From Salinivenus lutea (GTDB taxonomy: Bacteria > Bacteroidota > Rhodothermia > Rhodothermales > Salinibacteraceae): a stretch of 64,000 nucleotides of DNA. The stretch spans positions 1 through 64,000 of the forward strand of contig NCRC01000019.1 in the NCBI GenBank assembly GCA_002894685.1, written 5' to 3'. A model generated the notes under the pieces. It was not told the DNA's origin. It saw only the letters and a list, made by a program, of their open reading frames with translations, and ran no database searches. Below are positions 52,439-61,194 of this stretch, piece by piece; within the stretch, counting starts at the first letter, position 1, and every line of letters begins with the position of its first letter. A program made the position numbers and the translations under genes.

Positions 52439-55400
52439 ATGATCGTCCGCTCCCTCCTTTTCCTCTTCGCCGCGTGTGCCCTTGCGATGGGCCCCGCCCC
52501 CGTCCTCGCCCAGTTTACCGTCGAGGGAACGGTGCTCGATGACGTGTCCGGCGACCCGATCCCCGGCGCCAACGTCCTCGTCGTCGGCACCTCGACCGGC
52601 GTCGCCACCTCTGCCGACGGCACCTTTGAGGTGAGCGTCGACGGCGAGTCCGGCACCCTGCGCTTCACATTCGTCGGCTACCGGGCCACGGAGCGGGAGG
52701 TGACCCCGTCGTCCGGCGCGCTGGAGGTGCGCCTGCAGCCCGACGTGTCGAACCTCGACGAGGTGGTGGTCACGGGCCTGGCCTCCTCGGTGCAGCGGCG
52801 CAACCTGGCCAACGCCGTCACCAAGATTGACGCCGAGGACATCGCCGGGGCCGTCGACCCCTCCACGCTCGACAACGCCCTGCAGGGCAAGCTGCCCGGC
52901 GTCAACATCGTCTCGCAGAGCGGCGCGCCCGGCGGGGGCAACAACGTGCAGCTGCGCGGCATCAGCACGCTCGGCGCCGGCTCCTCCCAGCCCCTCTACA
53001 TCATCGACGGCGTCTACCTCAACAACAGCCAGATCTCTGTGGGCCGCTCGGTGGCGGACCAGGCCGGCGGTCCGTCCCAGGACAATACCGCCAACCGCCT
53101 CGCCGACCTCAGCCCCGAGGACATCGAGAGTGTGGAGGTGCTGAAGGGCCCCTCCGCCGCCGCCATCTACGGCCAGCGCGCCAACGCCGGCGTGGTCATC
53201 ATCCAGACGAAGCGCGGCCAGGCCGGCCGCACCACCGTGTCCTTCTCGCAGGACCTCGGCGCCAACACTGCGCTCAACCTGTTGGGCCCCGCCGACTGGA
53301 GCGAGGACAAGATTGCGCTGTTCGAGGAAGAGGGCACCGCGAGCTTCCAGCGTGAAATTGAGCGCTTCCGCGAAGGCAATCGCTTCGACTACGAGGACGA
53401 AGTGTACGGCGGCACTGGGCTCACGACCAACTCGCAACTGAGTGTGGGCGGCGGCACCGAGGACACACAGTTTTACCTCTCCGGCGGGCTGCGGGACGAG
53501 GAGGGCATCGTCGAGGGCACGCAGTTCACTCGGAAGTCGATCCGGGCCAACATCGACCACGCGGTGAGCGACCGCCTCCGCCTCACCTCGCAGTCGAACT
53601 ACATCTACACCGACAACAACCGCGGCTTTACCGGCAACCAGAACAGCACGGGCGGCTCCATCGGCTACAGCCTGGCCTACGCCCGCAGCTACGCCGACTT
53701 CTTCGCCCGCGAGGACGGCACCTTCCCCGACAACCCCTACTTCGCCGAAAACCCGCTCCGCATCATCGACGGGGCCACCAACAACCAGGAAATCAGCCGG
53801 TACATCCAGTCGTTCTCGGCCGACCTCGACCTCTGGTCGAGCGACGCCGCCTCCCTGACCCTCCGCGGGCAGGGCGGCTTCGACTACCTGAACAGCAACA
53901 GCCTCGTCTACTTCCCGCCGTTCTTCCAATTCCAGCAGGCCCAGCCCGACCCCGGAGATGCCATCCGCGGCAAGCAGGACGACTTCAACACCAACGCTCA
54001 GGCCTTCCTCGTCTACAACCAGACGATCGACCGCGGCATTGGCGAACTGAACCTGACCACGCAGGCCGGGTTCTCGCGCTTCACGCAGGACACGAACCGC
54101 CAGCTCATCCGCGGCCGCGGGCTGCCCCCCGCCCAGACGAACCCAATCAACGGCAGCATCCAGGAGATCGTCAATCAGACGGCCGACGACGTGTACAACA
54201 CGGTCCGCATCCGCGACATCGGGTGGGTGGGCCAGCAGGAGGTCAACTGGGCCAACCGCCTGATCGGCACCGCCGGGGTGCGCCTCGACCGCTCCACCCT
54301 CAACGCCGCACAAGACGACTACTACGTCTACCCGAAGGCGTCCCTGGCCCTCAACCTGCACGAGTTCGACTTCTGGACGCTCCCGCAGGTCGGCCAGTTC
54401 AAGCTCCGCGGCGCCTACGGCGAGACCGGCGGCCTCCCACAGTACGGCGTGACGTTCGAGGCCCTCACCAGCCAGAACATCGACGGCAGCCTCGGCTCCA
54501 CCATCGCCACCCGGGGCGTCGATCCCGACCTGACCCCCGAACGCGCCCGCGAGTTCGAGTTCGGCCTCGACGCCAGCGCGCTCGACCAGCGCCTGGGCCT
54601 GGAGCTCACCTACTACCGCAAGACCGTGTCCGACCTCATCCTGGACCGCGAAAACCCGATCTCGACCGGCATCACCGAGATCGCCGTGAACGCCGGCACG
54701 CTCCGCAACACCGGGTGGGAGCTCGGCCTCACCGTCGCGCCCTTCCAGTCCGAGCGCTTCGGGTGGAACTCCAAGACGTTGTTCTGGACGAACGACTCCG
54801 AAATCACTGAACTCAACATCCCCCGCTTCACCACGGGCGGCTTCGGCGCGGCCCTGGGCACCTACCTCATCCAGGAGGGCTTCTCGCCCACCACCATCGT
54901 GGGCACCCCCGCCACGCCGGACGCGGAGAGCCCGTTCACCGTGTACGGCGACGCGCAGCCGGACTTCCAGATGTCGTTCTCGAATGACTTCACGGTCTTC
55001 CGCAACTTCCAGCTCGGCGTTCTTTTCCACTGGAAGCGCGGCGGCGAAAACATCAACCTGTCCCGCCTCCTCGGCGACATTGGCGGCACGACGCCCGACT
55101 GGAACGAGGACGAGGACGGCGACGGCGTCCCCAACGGACGCGACCGGGTCGACCAGTTTGGCCCTGGCGCCGCGCAGTTTATCGAGACCGCCTCGTACGT
55201 GAAGCTGCGCGAAGCGTCGCTCCACTACAACGTGCCCTCCTCCTTCCTCGAAAACCAGCTCGGGGGCGCCCTGAGCCGGGCCCGCCTCGGGATTACGGGC
55301 AACAACCTCCTGCTCTTCTCCGACTACTCGAGCTACGACCCGGAAGTCTCCGTCTTCGGGACGCAGGCAGTGGCCCAGTCCGTGGAGGTAACCCCGTACC

Positions 55401-55444
55401 CCAGCGCTCGCAGCGTCACCTTCCAGCTCCGGCTCACGTACTGA
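52439..55444 (+). CDS. susC: SusC/RagA-type TonB-dependent outer-membrane transporter
   Basis: A 1001-residue outer-membrane receptor. Signal peptide to about residue 24, a CarboxypepD-like N-terminal domain (about 25-105), then a plug with NLDEVVVTGLASSVQRRN and the SusC signature NALQGKLPGVNIVSQSGAPG followed by LYIIDGVYL. The rest is a 22-strand-type barrel. SusC proteins carry oligosaccharides with the SusD lipoprotein next door, powered by TonB. Here they are linked to a GH13 enzyme, so an alpha-glucan is the likely cargo. Confidence 0.95.
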   Translation: MIVRSLLFLFAACALAMGPAPVLAQFTVEGTVLDDVSGDPIPGANVLVVGTSTGVATSADGTFEVSVDGESGTLRFTFVGYRATEREVTPSSGALEVRLQPDVSNLDEVVVTGLASSVQRRNLANAVTKIDAEDIAGAVDPSTLDNALQGKLPGVNIVSQSGAPGGGNNVQLRGISTLGAGSSQPLYIIDGVYLNNSQISVGRSVADQAGGPSQDNTANRLADLSPEDIESVEVLKGPSAAAIYGQRANAGVVIIQTKRGQAGRTTVSFSQDLGANTALNLLGPADWSEDKIALFEEEGTASFQREIERFREGNRFDYEDEVYGGTGLTTNSQLSVGGGTEDTQFYLSGGLRDEEGIVEGTQFTRKSIRANIDHAVSDRLRLTSQSNYIYTDNNRGFTGNQNSTGGSIGYSLAYARSYADFFAREDGTFPDNPYFAENPLRIIDGATNNQEISRYIQSFSADLDLWSSDAASLTLRGQGGFDYLNSNSLVYFPPFFQFQQAQPDPGDAIRGKQDDFNTNAQAFLVYNQTIDRGIGELNLTTQAGFSRFTQDTNRQLIRGRGLPPAQTNPINGSIQEIVNQTADDVYNTVRIRDIGWVGQQEVNWANRLIGTAGVRLDRSTLNAAQDDYYVYPKASLALNLHEFDFWTLPQVGQFKLRGAYGETGGLPQYGVTFEALTSQNIDGSLGSTIATRGVDPDLTPERAREFEFGLDASALDQRLGLELTYYRKTVSDLILDRENPISTGITEIAVNAGTLRNTGWELGLTVAPFQSERFGWNSKTLFWTNDSEITELNIPRFTTGGFGAALGTYLIQEGFSPTTIVGTPATPDAESPFTVYGDAQPDFQMSFSNDFTVFRNFQLGVLFHWKRGGENINLSRLLGDIGGTTPDWNEDEDGDGVPNGRDRVDQFGPGAAQFIETASYVKLREASLHYNVPSSFLENQLGGALSRARLGITGNNLLLFSDYSSYDPEVSVFGTQAVAQSVEVTPYPSARSVTFQLRLTY

Positions 55445-55493
55445 CCCGATCCCCGTCGTCCCCGCCCGTCCCTCCCTCCTGCCTTCTGCCCGA

Positions 55494-56861
55494 ATGACCA
55501 TGCCCCTCCTCCGCCTCGCGGTCGTCACCGTCGCCCTCACCCTCGGCCTCACGGCCTGCGACTTTTTCGACCCGGACCCCATCACGAACGCCGACAGCCC
55601 CTCCACGGAAGCGGTCTTGCAGAACGCAACCCGGGCCGAACTGCAAAACCTGGTCTCCGGCCTCGAATTCCAGCACCGGAACTACACCGACGGCACGGCC
55701 GGTGTCACGCAGCTCTACGGCTCCTTTGGGCGCGAGGTGTACGCGGCCTACGCCTCGGACCCCCGCTTCATCACCAACTGGCTGGGCAAAGGGGGCGTGA
55801 CGCCCGACCCTGAGTTTTTTGCCGACGCGGCCTCGTACGACTCGCCCTATGAGGCCATCAAACAGGGCAACACGCTGATTGAGGCGGTCAACAACACCGA
55901 CGCGGTCACGGAGGCCGAGCGGGCCGGGTACGTGGGCCTGGCCCAAACCCTCCAGGCGTTTCAGTATCTGATTCCGCTACAGGGACAGTACCGAAACCCC
56001 GACGGCGCCATTCGGATCGACGTGTCCGACCCGCTGAATCCCGGCCCCTTCCTGCCCTACGACGAGGCCCTGGCGCGCATCCGCACGCTGCTCGACGAGG
56101 CGAACACTGCGCTCGGGCAGGCCGGTGGCGACTTTGCCTTTACACTCACGAGCGGCTGGAATGAGTTCGGCAGTCCCGCCGGGGTGCAGGAGGTCAACCG
56201 CGCCATTGCGGCCCGCGCCGCACTCTACGCTGAGGACTGGGACGGGGCCCTCGACGCCCTCGACGACTCCTTCCTGTCGCTCACTGCCGGCGCCGAAAGC
56301 ATGAACACGGGGGCCTACCACCCCTTCGGCGCCCCGCCCGACCTCTTCAACCCGCTCTTCTACCCCCGCAACGCCAACACGAGCCAGATCCTGATGGTGC
56401 ACCCGTCGATGATTGACGACGCCCTCCCCGGCGACGAGCGGGTGCCCCTGAAGTTTTTCGAGCGCGACACCCCCATCACGAACGGCGACCTCCCTGGGGT
56501 GGAGCTCTTCTACCAGGACAACCGGTACGACTCCAACACAGCGCCCGTGCCCTTCATCCGAAACGAGGAACTGATCCTCATCTACGCGGAGGCCCAGGCC
56601 CAACGGCAGGAGTTTGGGGCCGCCGTAGACGCCATCGACCTGATCCGGACAACCTGGGGTCTCGACCCGTACGCCGGCCCCGAGACCACCGACGCCCTGA
56701 TCGACGAGATTCTCTTCCAGCGGCGATACTCGCTCTGGGCCGAGGGCGGGCACCGCTGGATTGACGCCCGGCGCTACGACCGCCTCGACGAGATCCCGAC
56801 GGCCCTGGACGAAGGGCAGGTGTTCGAGCGCCTCGTCCGCCCGCTCAGCGAAATCTCGTAG
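55494..56861 (+). CDS. susD: SusD/RagB-type surface glycan-binding lipoprotein
   Basis: A 455-residue lipoprotein with a lipobox ending LTAC at Cys22. The mature part contains helical TPR-like repeats. The C-terminal region around RNEELILIYAEAQAQRQEFG, IDLIRTTWGLDP and EILFQRRYSLWAEGGHRWID has the SusD hallmarks. SusD forms a lid on SusC and binds the sugar outside the cell. It follows susC by 49 bp. A perfect 13-bp hairpin lies 48 bp after the stop. Confidence 0.94.
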   Translation: MTMPLLRLAVVTVALTLGLTACDFFDPDPITNADSPSTEAVLQNATRAELQNLVSGLEFQHRNYTDGTAGVTQLYGSFGREVYAAYASDPRFITNWLGKGGVTPDPEFFADAASYDSPYEAIKQGNTLIEAVNNTDAVTEAERAGYVGLAQTLQAFQYLIPLQGQYRNPDGAIRIDVSDPLNPGPFLPYDEALARIRTLLDEANTALGQAGGDFAFTLTSGWNEFGSPAGVQEVNRAIAARAALYAEDWDGALDALDDSFLSLTAGAESMNTGAYHPFGAPPDLFNPLFYPRNANTSQILMVHPSMIDDALPGDERVPLKFFERDTPITNGDLPGVELFYQDNRYDSNTAPVPFIRNEELILIYAEAQAQRQEFGAAVDAIDLIRTTWGLDPYAGPETTDALIDEILFQRRYSLWAEGGHRWIDARRYDRLDEIPTALDEGQVFERLVRPLSEIS

Positions 56862-57342
56862 CGCGCCGCCCGGGCCCGGGACCATGATTTGAGGGTCTGG
56901 TTGTCCATGGAGAGACGATGCCTCCCGAGACCGCATCGTCTCTCCGTGCTCGACGCGCCCGCCGTCCACCGGCTCGTCGGTCTCCTCTTCGATGCCGGCG
57001 TACAGGCCCCCAACACTCGGCCCCCCCTGAGAGGGTGGCGCCCGTTTGCCCGCCCGCGGCGGACTGGTGCCCGCGGTTCCCTGCTGTGGAAAAGCCCCTC
57101 ATTGTCCGCCTGCTGCCTTCCCGGCGTCCGCTCGTCTACCGACGGTCCCATTCATCTCTCCGTTGCGCCATCCATCGAACGGGCGTGGACAGAGCGGGAT
57201 CGCATCCTTACGCTGTAAGTGCCGACGCGTCTGGATCGGCCTCTGTGCCTGGGATGCCGCTGCGGGAGGCAACTGCCCGCCGTTCGGGATCCCGAATTCG
57301 CGGGACGCCGTCGCGTTGCTTTCGGATCAATGCCGGACCGCC
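56862..57342. other. 481-bp gap between susD and lytS
   Basis: No credible gene. It contains the 13-bp hairpin at 56909-56945 and should hold the promoter of the lytS-lytR pair. Confidence 0.4.
56909..56945. terminator. perfect 13-bp hairpin after susD
   Basis: GGAGAGACGATGC (56909-56921) is exactly complementary to GCATCGTCTCTCC (56933-56945), with an 11-nt loop. There is no T-run, so it may end or stabilise the susCD message rather than act as a classic intrinsic terminator. Confidence 0.5.
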
Positions 57343-58464
57343 ATGCTGAGTCGACGCCACGCCTACTGGCTCTGCCAGATCGCCGGGTGGGGCAGCCTGA
57401 ACGCCATCAAGGTGTTCATGATCGGCCTCCAGTCGACGTTTACCCTGGCCCAGGTGGCGAACCCCGTAGCGCACGCCGCCCTCGGCATCGGCCTCACGCA
57501 TGCTTTCCGGCACTACGCAAAGCGCCAGGACTGGCTGCGCCTCCCGCTCCGTGCCCTCCTGCCCCGCATTCTCGGGGGCACGCTGGCCCTGTCGGTGCTG
57601 TTCTTCGTGTGTTTCTTTGCGCTGTGCCAGTACACCCCCATCGACCCCCTCGTCCCCGACGACCTCTCGGCGTGGTCGTGGACGTACCTGGTCTCGGCCT
57701 TCCTCAACTCGATCATCTTCCTGCTCCTCTGGTCGACCCTCTACTTCGGCCTCCACTCGTTCTGGCGATACCGGCAGGCCGAGATCGACAAGTGGAAGAT
57801 GGAGGCCCGCGCCGAGGCGGCCCGGATGGAAGCCCTCAAGCTGCAGCTCAACCCGCATTTCTTCTTCAATAGCCTCAACAGCCTGCGGGCCCTGATCGCG
57901 CAGGACCCGGACCGCGCCCAGTCGATGGTGACGCGCCTGGCCCGCCTCCTCCGGCGGACCCTCATGGCGAGCGACGAAAAGACCGTCCCCCTCCAGGAGG
58001 AGCTCTCCACCGCCCGCACCTACCTCGAACTCGAAAAGGTGCGCCTGGAGGACCGCCTCCGGTGCGACATCACAATGGACGACGGGACGGCCGACGCCCT
58101 CGTGCCCCACCTGCTGATCCAGACGCTCGCGGAAAACGCGATCAAGCACGGCATCGCGGCGCGGGCGGACGGGGGATGCCTCACCATCACCGCCACGCGG
58201 GAAGACGAAATGCTCGAGATCCGGGTCACCAACCCCGGCAGTCTCGCCCCGGCCGGCGGCGGCGTGGGGCTTGAAAACGCCCGGGAGCGGCTCCGCCTGC
58301 TGTTCGGGGAGGCCGCCCACCTCACGCTCGAGGAGGCCGACGGAACCGTCATCGCCACCGCCCGAATGCCCTTCCGAACCAGCCCGCCGGACCTCAGCCC
58401 CCGCTCGGCTTCCCGGGCCGATGGCGAGGCCCCGCAGCCCCAGGAGGTTCCTCAGCACGTATAG
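57343..58464 (+). CDS. LytS-type sensor histidine kinase
   Basis: A 373-residue kinase with about four membrane helices (residues about 10-135) and no recognisable sensor domain. The His_kinase domain contains EALKLQLNPHFFFNSLNSLR with His172. HLLIQTLAENAIKHGIAARA is the N box, and GGGVGLENARERLRLLFGEA the G box. This is the LytS/YehU type, which usually signals to LytTR regulators. The lytR gene follows 6 bp later, so the two form a two-component system placed inside the alpha-glucan locus. The start at 57343 was chosen because it gives a membrane N-terminus. Confidence 0.92.
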   Translation: MLSRRHAYWLCQIAGWGSLNAIKVFMIGLQSTFTLAQVANPVAHAALGIGLTHAFRHYAKRQDWLRLPLRALLPRILGGTLALSVLFFVCFFALCQYTPIDPLVPDDLSAWSWTYLVSAFLNSIIFLLLWSTLYFGLHSFWRYRQAEIDKWKMEARAEAARMEALKLQLNPHFFFNSLNSLRALIAQDPDRAQSMVTRLARLLRRTLMASDEKTVPLQEELSTARTYLELEKVRLEDRLRCDITMDDGTADALVPHLLIQTLAENAIKHGIAARADGGCLTITATREDEMLEIRVTNPGSLAPAGGGVGLENARERLRLLFGEAAHLTLEEADGTVIATARMPFRTSPPDLSPRSASRADGEAPQPQEVPQHV

Positions 58465-58470
58465 CCCGCC

Positions 58471-59202
58471 ATGCCTGCCCCCCTCCGCACCCTTATCGTC
58501 GACGACGAACGGCTGGCCCGCGACGAGCTGAAGCGCCTGCTGGCCCCGCACGACGCGGTTGAGATCGTCGGCACGGCCGCCCACGCGGACGCCGCGGAAG
58601 AGGCCATCGCGGCCCAGGCCCCCGACCTGCTCTTCCTGGACGTGCAGATGCCCGGCGCCAGCGGCTTTGATCTCCTGGAACGCCTCGACGCGGTGCCCCA
58701 CGTGGTGTTCGCCACGGCCTACGACGAGTACGCCATCGAGGCCTTTGAGGCCAACGCGCTCGACTACCTCGTCAAGCCCATCGAGCCGGACCGCCTAGCG
58801 GAGGCCATCGACACGGTGCGGGCCCGCACCCCCGCCGACCCCGCGGCGGCCGACGATGCGCCGCCCCTGACGGCTGAGCAGCAGGTGTTCGTGCGGGATG
58901 GGGACCGCTGCTGGTTCGTCCCGCTGGCCGACGTGCGGCTCTTTGAGTCCGCCGGCAACTACACGCGCCTCTACTTCGGCGACGAAACGCCCCTCATCGA
59001 CCGATCGCTCCGCTACCTCCAGGATCGGCTGGACCCCGCCACCTTCTTTCGGGCCAGCCGGCAACACATCCTCAACCTGCAGTGGATTGAGGACGTGGAG
59101 TCGGCCGGTGGGGACAAGCTGCGGGCGATTCTTCCCAACGGACGAACCATCGGGCTGTCCCGCCGCCGGGCCCGGGCCTTCGAGGAGCAGATGCGTCTCT
59201 AG
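58471..59202 (+). CDS. LytTR-family response regulator
   Basis: A 243-residue regulator. The receiver domain has Asp11-Asp12, phospho-Asp57 in LLFLDVQMPGASGFD and Lys102 in DYLVKPIEP. The LytTR DNA-binding domain (about 135-243) includes VPLADVRLFESAGNYTRLYF and FRASRQHILNLQWIEDVES. It binds paired direct repeats in target promoters. It is cotranscribed with the LytS-type kinase and probably controls the Sus-like genes. Confidence 0.94.
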   Translation: MPAPLRTLIVDDERLARDELKRLLAPHDAVEIVGTAAHADAAEEAIAAQAPDLLFLDVQMPGASGFDLLERLDAVPHVVFATAYDEYAIEAFEANALDYLVKPIEPDRLAEAIDTVRARTPADPAAADDAPPLTAEQQVFVRDGDRCWFVPLADVRLFESAGNYTRLYFGDETPLIDRSLRYLQDRLDPATFFRASRQHILNLQWIEDVESAGGDKLRAILPNGRTIGLSRRRARAFEEQMRL

Positions 59203-59340
59203 CCCCCGGGACGCCGCCCCCATCCCTCGATTCTTCAGGCGGACCGGATGGACAGCGACGGTCCGAATTGCTATACTGGACGGGTCCGGACGCCGTCGCG
59301 TCCGGTGCACGCGTTCTCCTGACCATCCCCCTCCCTGTCC

Positions 59341-61194
59341 ATGCGCCGCCTCTGTGTCGCGACCCTCTTCCTGCTCGCCGTTCCGCTCCTCGCCGTCGCC
59401 CAGGCGCCGGAGATCGACCGCATCGACCCGCCCTTCTGGTGGACGGACATGGAGCGGCCCACCCTCGAGCTCATGGTGTACGGCGAGGACATTGGCGAGG
59501 CACGCGTCCAGGTCGCCGACTATCCGGGCGTCTCCCTCGACCGGGTGACCCAGGTCGAAAACCCAAACTACGCCTTCGTCCGCCTCCGCATCGCCGACAG
59601 CGCCGCGCCCGGCACGCTCACCCTCCGCTTTCAGCACGCGGACGGCACCCTCACCCGCGACTACGAGCTCCGGTCGCGACGAGAGCCCGGCACCTACGCG
59701 CAGGGCTTCTCCAGTGAGGACGTGATCTACCTGCTGATGCCGGATCGCTTCGCCAACGGAGCCCCCGAGAACGATTCCATCCCTGGCTTTCTGGAGGGCG
59801 TCGACCGCTCCGACCCGAACGCCCGCCACGGCGGCGACTTTGCGGGCATTCAGGAGCACCTTGGCTACATCGACGACCTGGGCATGACGGCCCTCTGGAT
59901 GACGCCCATCTTCGAGAACGACATGCCGCCCGAGTACGGCGCCTACCACGGCTACGCGGCGACCGACATGTACCAGGTCGACCCGCGCTTCGGGAGCAAC
60001 GACGAATTCCGCGCCCTCGTCTCCGCCACCCACGACCGCGGAATGAAGGTGATCATGGACATGATTCACAACCACGTGGGGCGGCAGCACTGGTGGATGG
60101 ACGACCTGCCGACGGACGACTGGGTCCACGACCTCGACACCTACGGCACCACCAACTACCAGGGCGCCCCCATCATGGACCCCTACGCCTCGCAGCACGA
60201 CCGGGAGAAGCTCACCAACGGCTGGTTCGTGCCCAACATGCCGGATCTCAACCAGGACAATGAACTGCTGGCCACCTATCTCATCCAGAACACCCTCTGG
60301 TGGATCGAGTCGACCGGCATCGACGGGATTCGGATGGACACCTACTTTTACGCCGACAAGGAGTACATGACGCGCTGGACGTCCGCCGTGCTCGAAGAGT
60401 ATCCCGACTTCAACATCGTCGGGGAAAACTGGGTCTCCACCGTTCCGCACGAGGCCTACTGGCAGGACGACTTCCGCGGCTACGCCGACGACTACGACTC
60501 CGACCTGCCCAGCACCACGGACTTCCCGCTCAGCTTTGCCATGCAGGAGGCCTTCTCGGACGAGGGCGACGGCCTCTACGCCCTGTACGAGACCTTGTCA
60601 CAGGATCACCTCTACTCCGACCCGAACGACCTCGTCACCTTCCTCGACAACCACGACCTGAACCGCTTTTTCTCGGAGGTCGGCGAGGACGAGGCCGCGT
60701 TCCGGCTCGCCTATACGTTCCTCATGACGACCCGCGGCATCCCGCAGGTCTACTACGCCACGGAGCTGATGCAGCCGATGCTGGACGTGGAGGGCGACGG
60801 CGCCAAGCGCCCCGACATGCCCGGCGGCTGGCCCGACGACGACCGGAGTGTGTTCACCGAAGAGGGACGCACGGCTCGCGAGAATAGGGCGCACGACTTC
60901 GTGACGACCCTGACCACCTGGCGCGAAGACGCCGACGTGATCCACGACGGGGAGCTCACGCACTACATTCCGCAGGACAACACCTACGTCTACTTCCGCC
61001 ACGACGCGGACGACAGCGTGATGGTCGTCCTCAACAACGCCGAGGACGAGCGGACCCTCGACCTCGCCCGCTTCGAGGAGCAGCTGGAGGGATTCCCCTC
61101 GGGGCGCGACGTCATTAGCGGCGAGACGGTCCCCCTGAACGATTCCCTCACGGTGCCGGCGACGACGCCCAGGGTGCTGGAACTGCGTCAGTAG
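59341..61194 (+). CDS. susA: exported GH13 alpha-glucan hydrolase (neopullulanase/cyclomaltodextrinase-like)
   Basis: A 617-residue enzyme with a signal peptide (MRRLCVATLFLLAVPLLAVA). An N-terminal immunoglobulin-like domain (about 22-110) precedes the TIM barrel (about 125-500) and a C-terminal beta-domain. Catalytic residues are Asp333 in GIRMDTYFYAD, Glu362 in NIVGENW and Asp439 in TFLDNHDLNRF. QDRFANG-type metal motif is seen as MPDRFANGAPEND. The architecture fits the periplasmic neopullulanase SusA. The ATG at 59341 is used. The stop overlaps the convergent oxidase gene by 7 bp. Confidence 0.92.
   Translation: MRRLCVATLFLLAVPLLAVAQAPEIDRIDPPFWWTDMERPTLELMVYGEDIGEARVQVADYPGVSLDRVTQVENPNYAFVRLRIADSAAPGTLTLRFQHADGTLTRDYELRSRREPGTYAQGFSSEDVIYLLMPDRFANGAPENDSIPGFLEGVDRSDPNARHGGDFAGIQEHLGYIDDLGMTALWMTPIFENDMPPEYGAYHGYAATDMYQVDPRFGSNDEFRALVSATHDRGMKVIMDMIHNHVGRQHWWMDDLPTDDWVHDLDTYGTTNYQGAPIMDPYASQHDREKLTNGWFVPNMPDLNQDNELLATYLIQNTLWWIESTGIDGIRMDTYFYADKEYMTRWTSAVLEEYPDFNIVGENWVSTVPHEAYWQDDFRGYADDYDSDLPSTTDFPLSFAMQEAFSDEGDGLYALYETLSQDHLYSDPNDLVTFLDNHDLNRFFSEVGEDEAAFRLAYTFLMTTRGIPQVYYATELMQPMLDVEGDGAKRPDMPGGWPDDDRSVFTEEGRTARENRAHDFVTTLTTWREDADVIHDGELTHYIPQDNTYVYFRHDADDSVMVVLNNAEDERTLDLARFEEQLEGFPSGRDVISGETVPLNDSLTVPATTPRVLELRQ

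Noticed and set aside
52376-55606. A 1076-codon minus-strand frame opposite susC
   Set aside because: SusC signature residues are on the plus strand; the antisense product is Val/Gly/Ala/Glu-rich and has no homology I can see.
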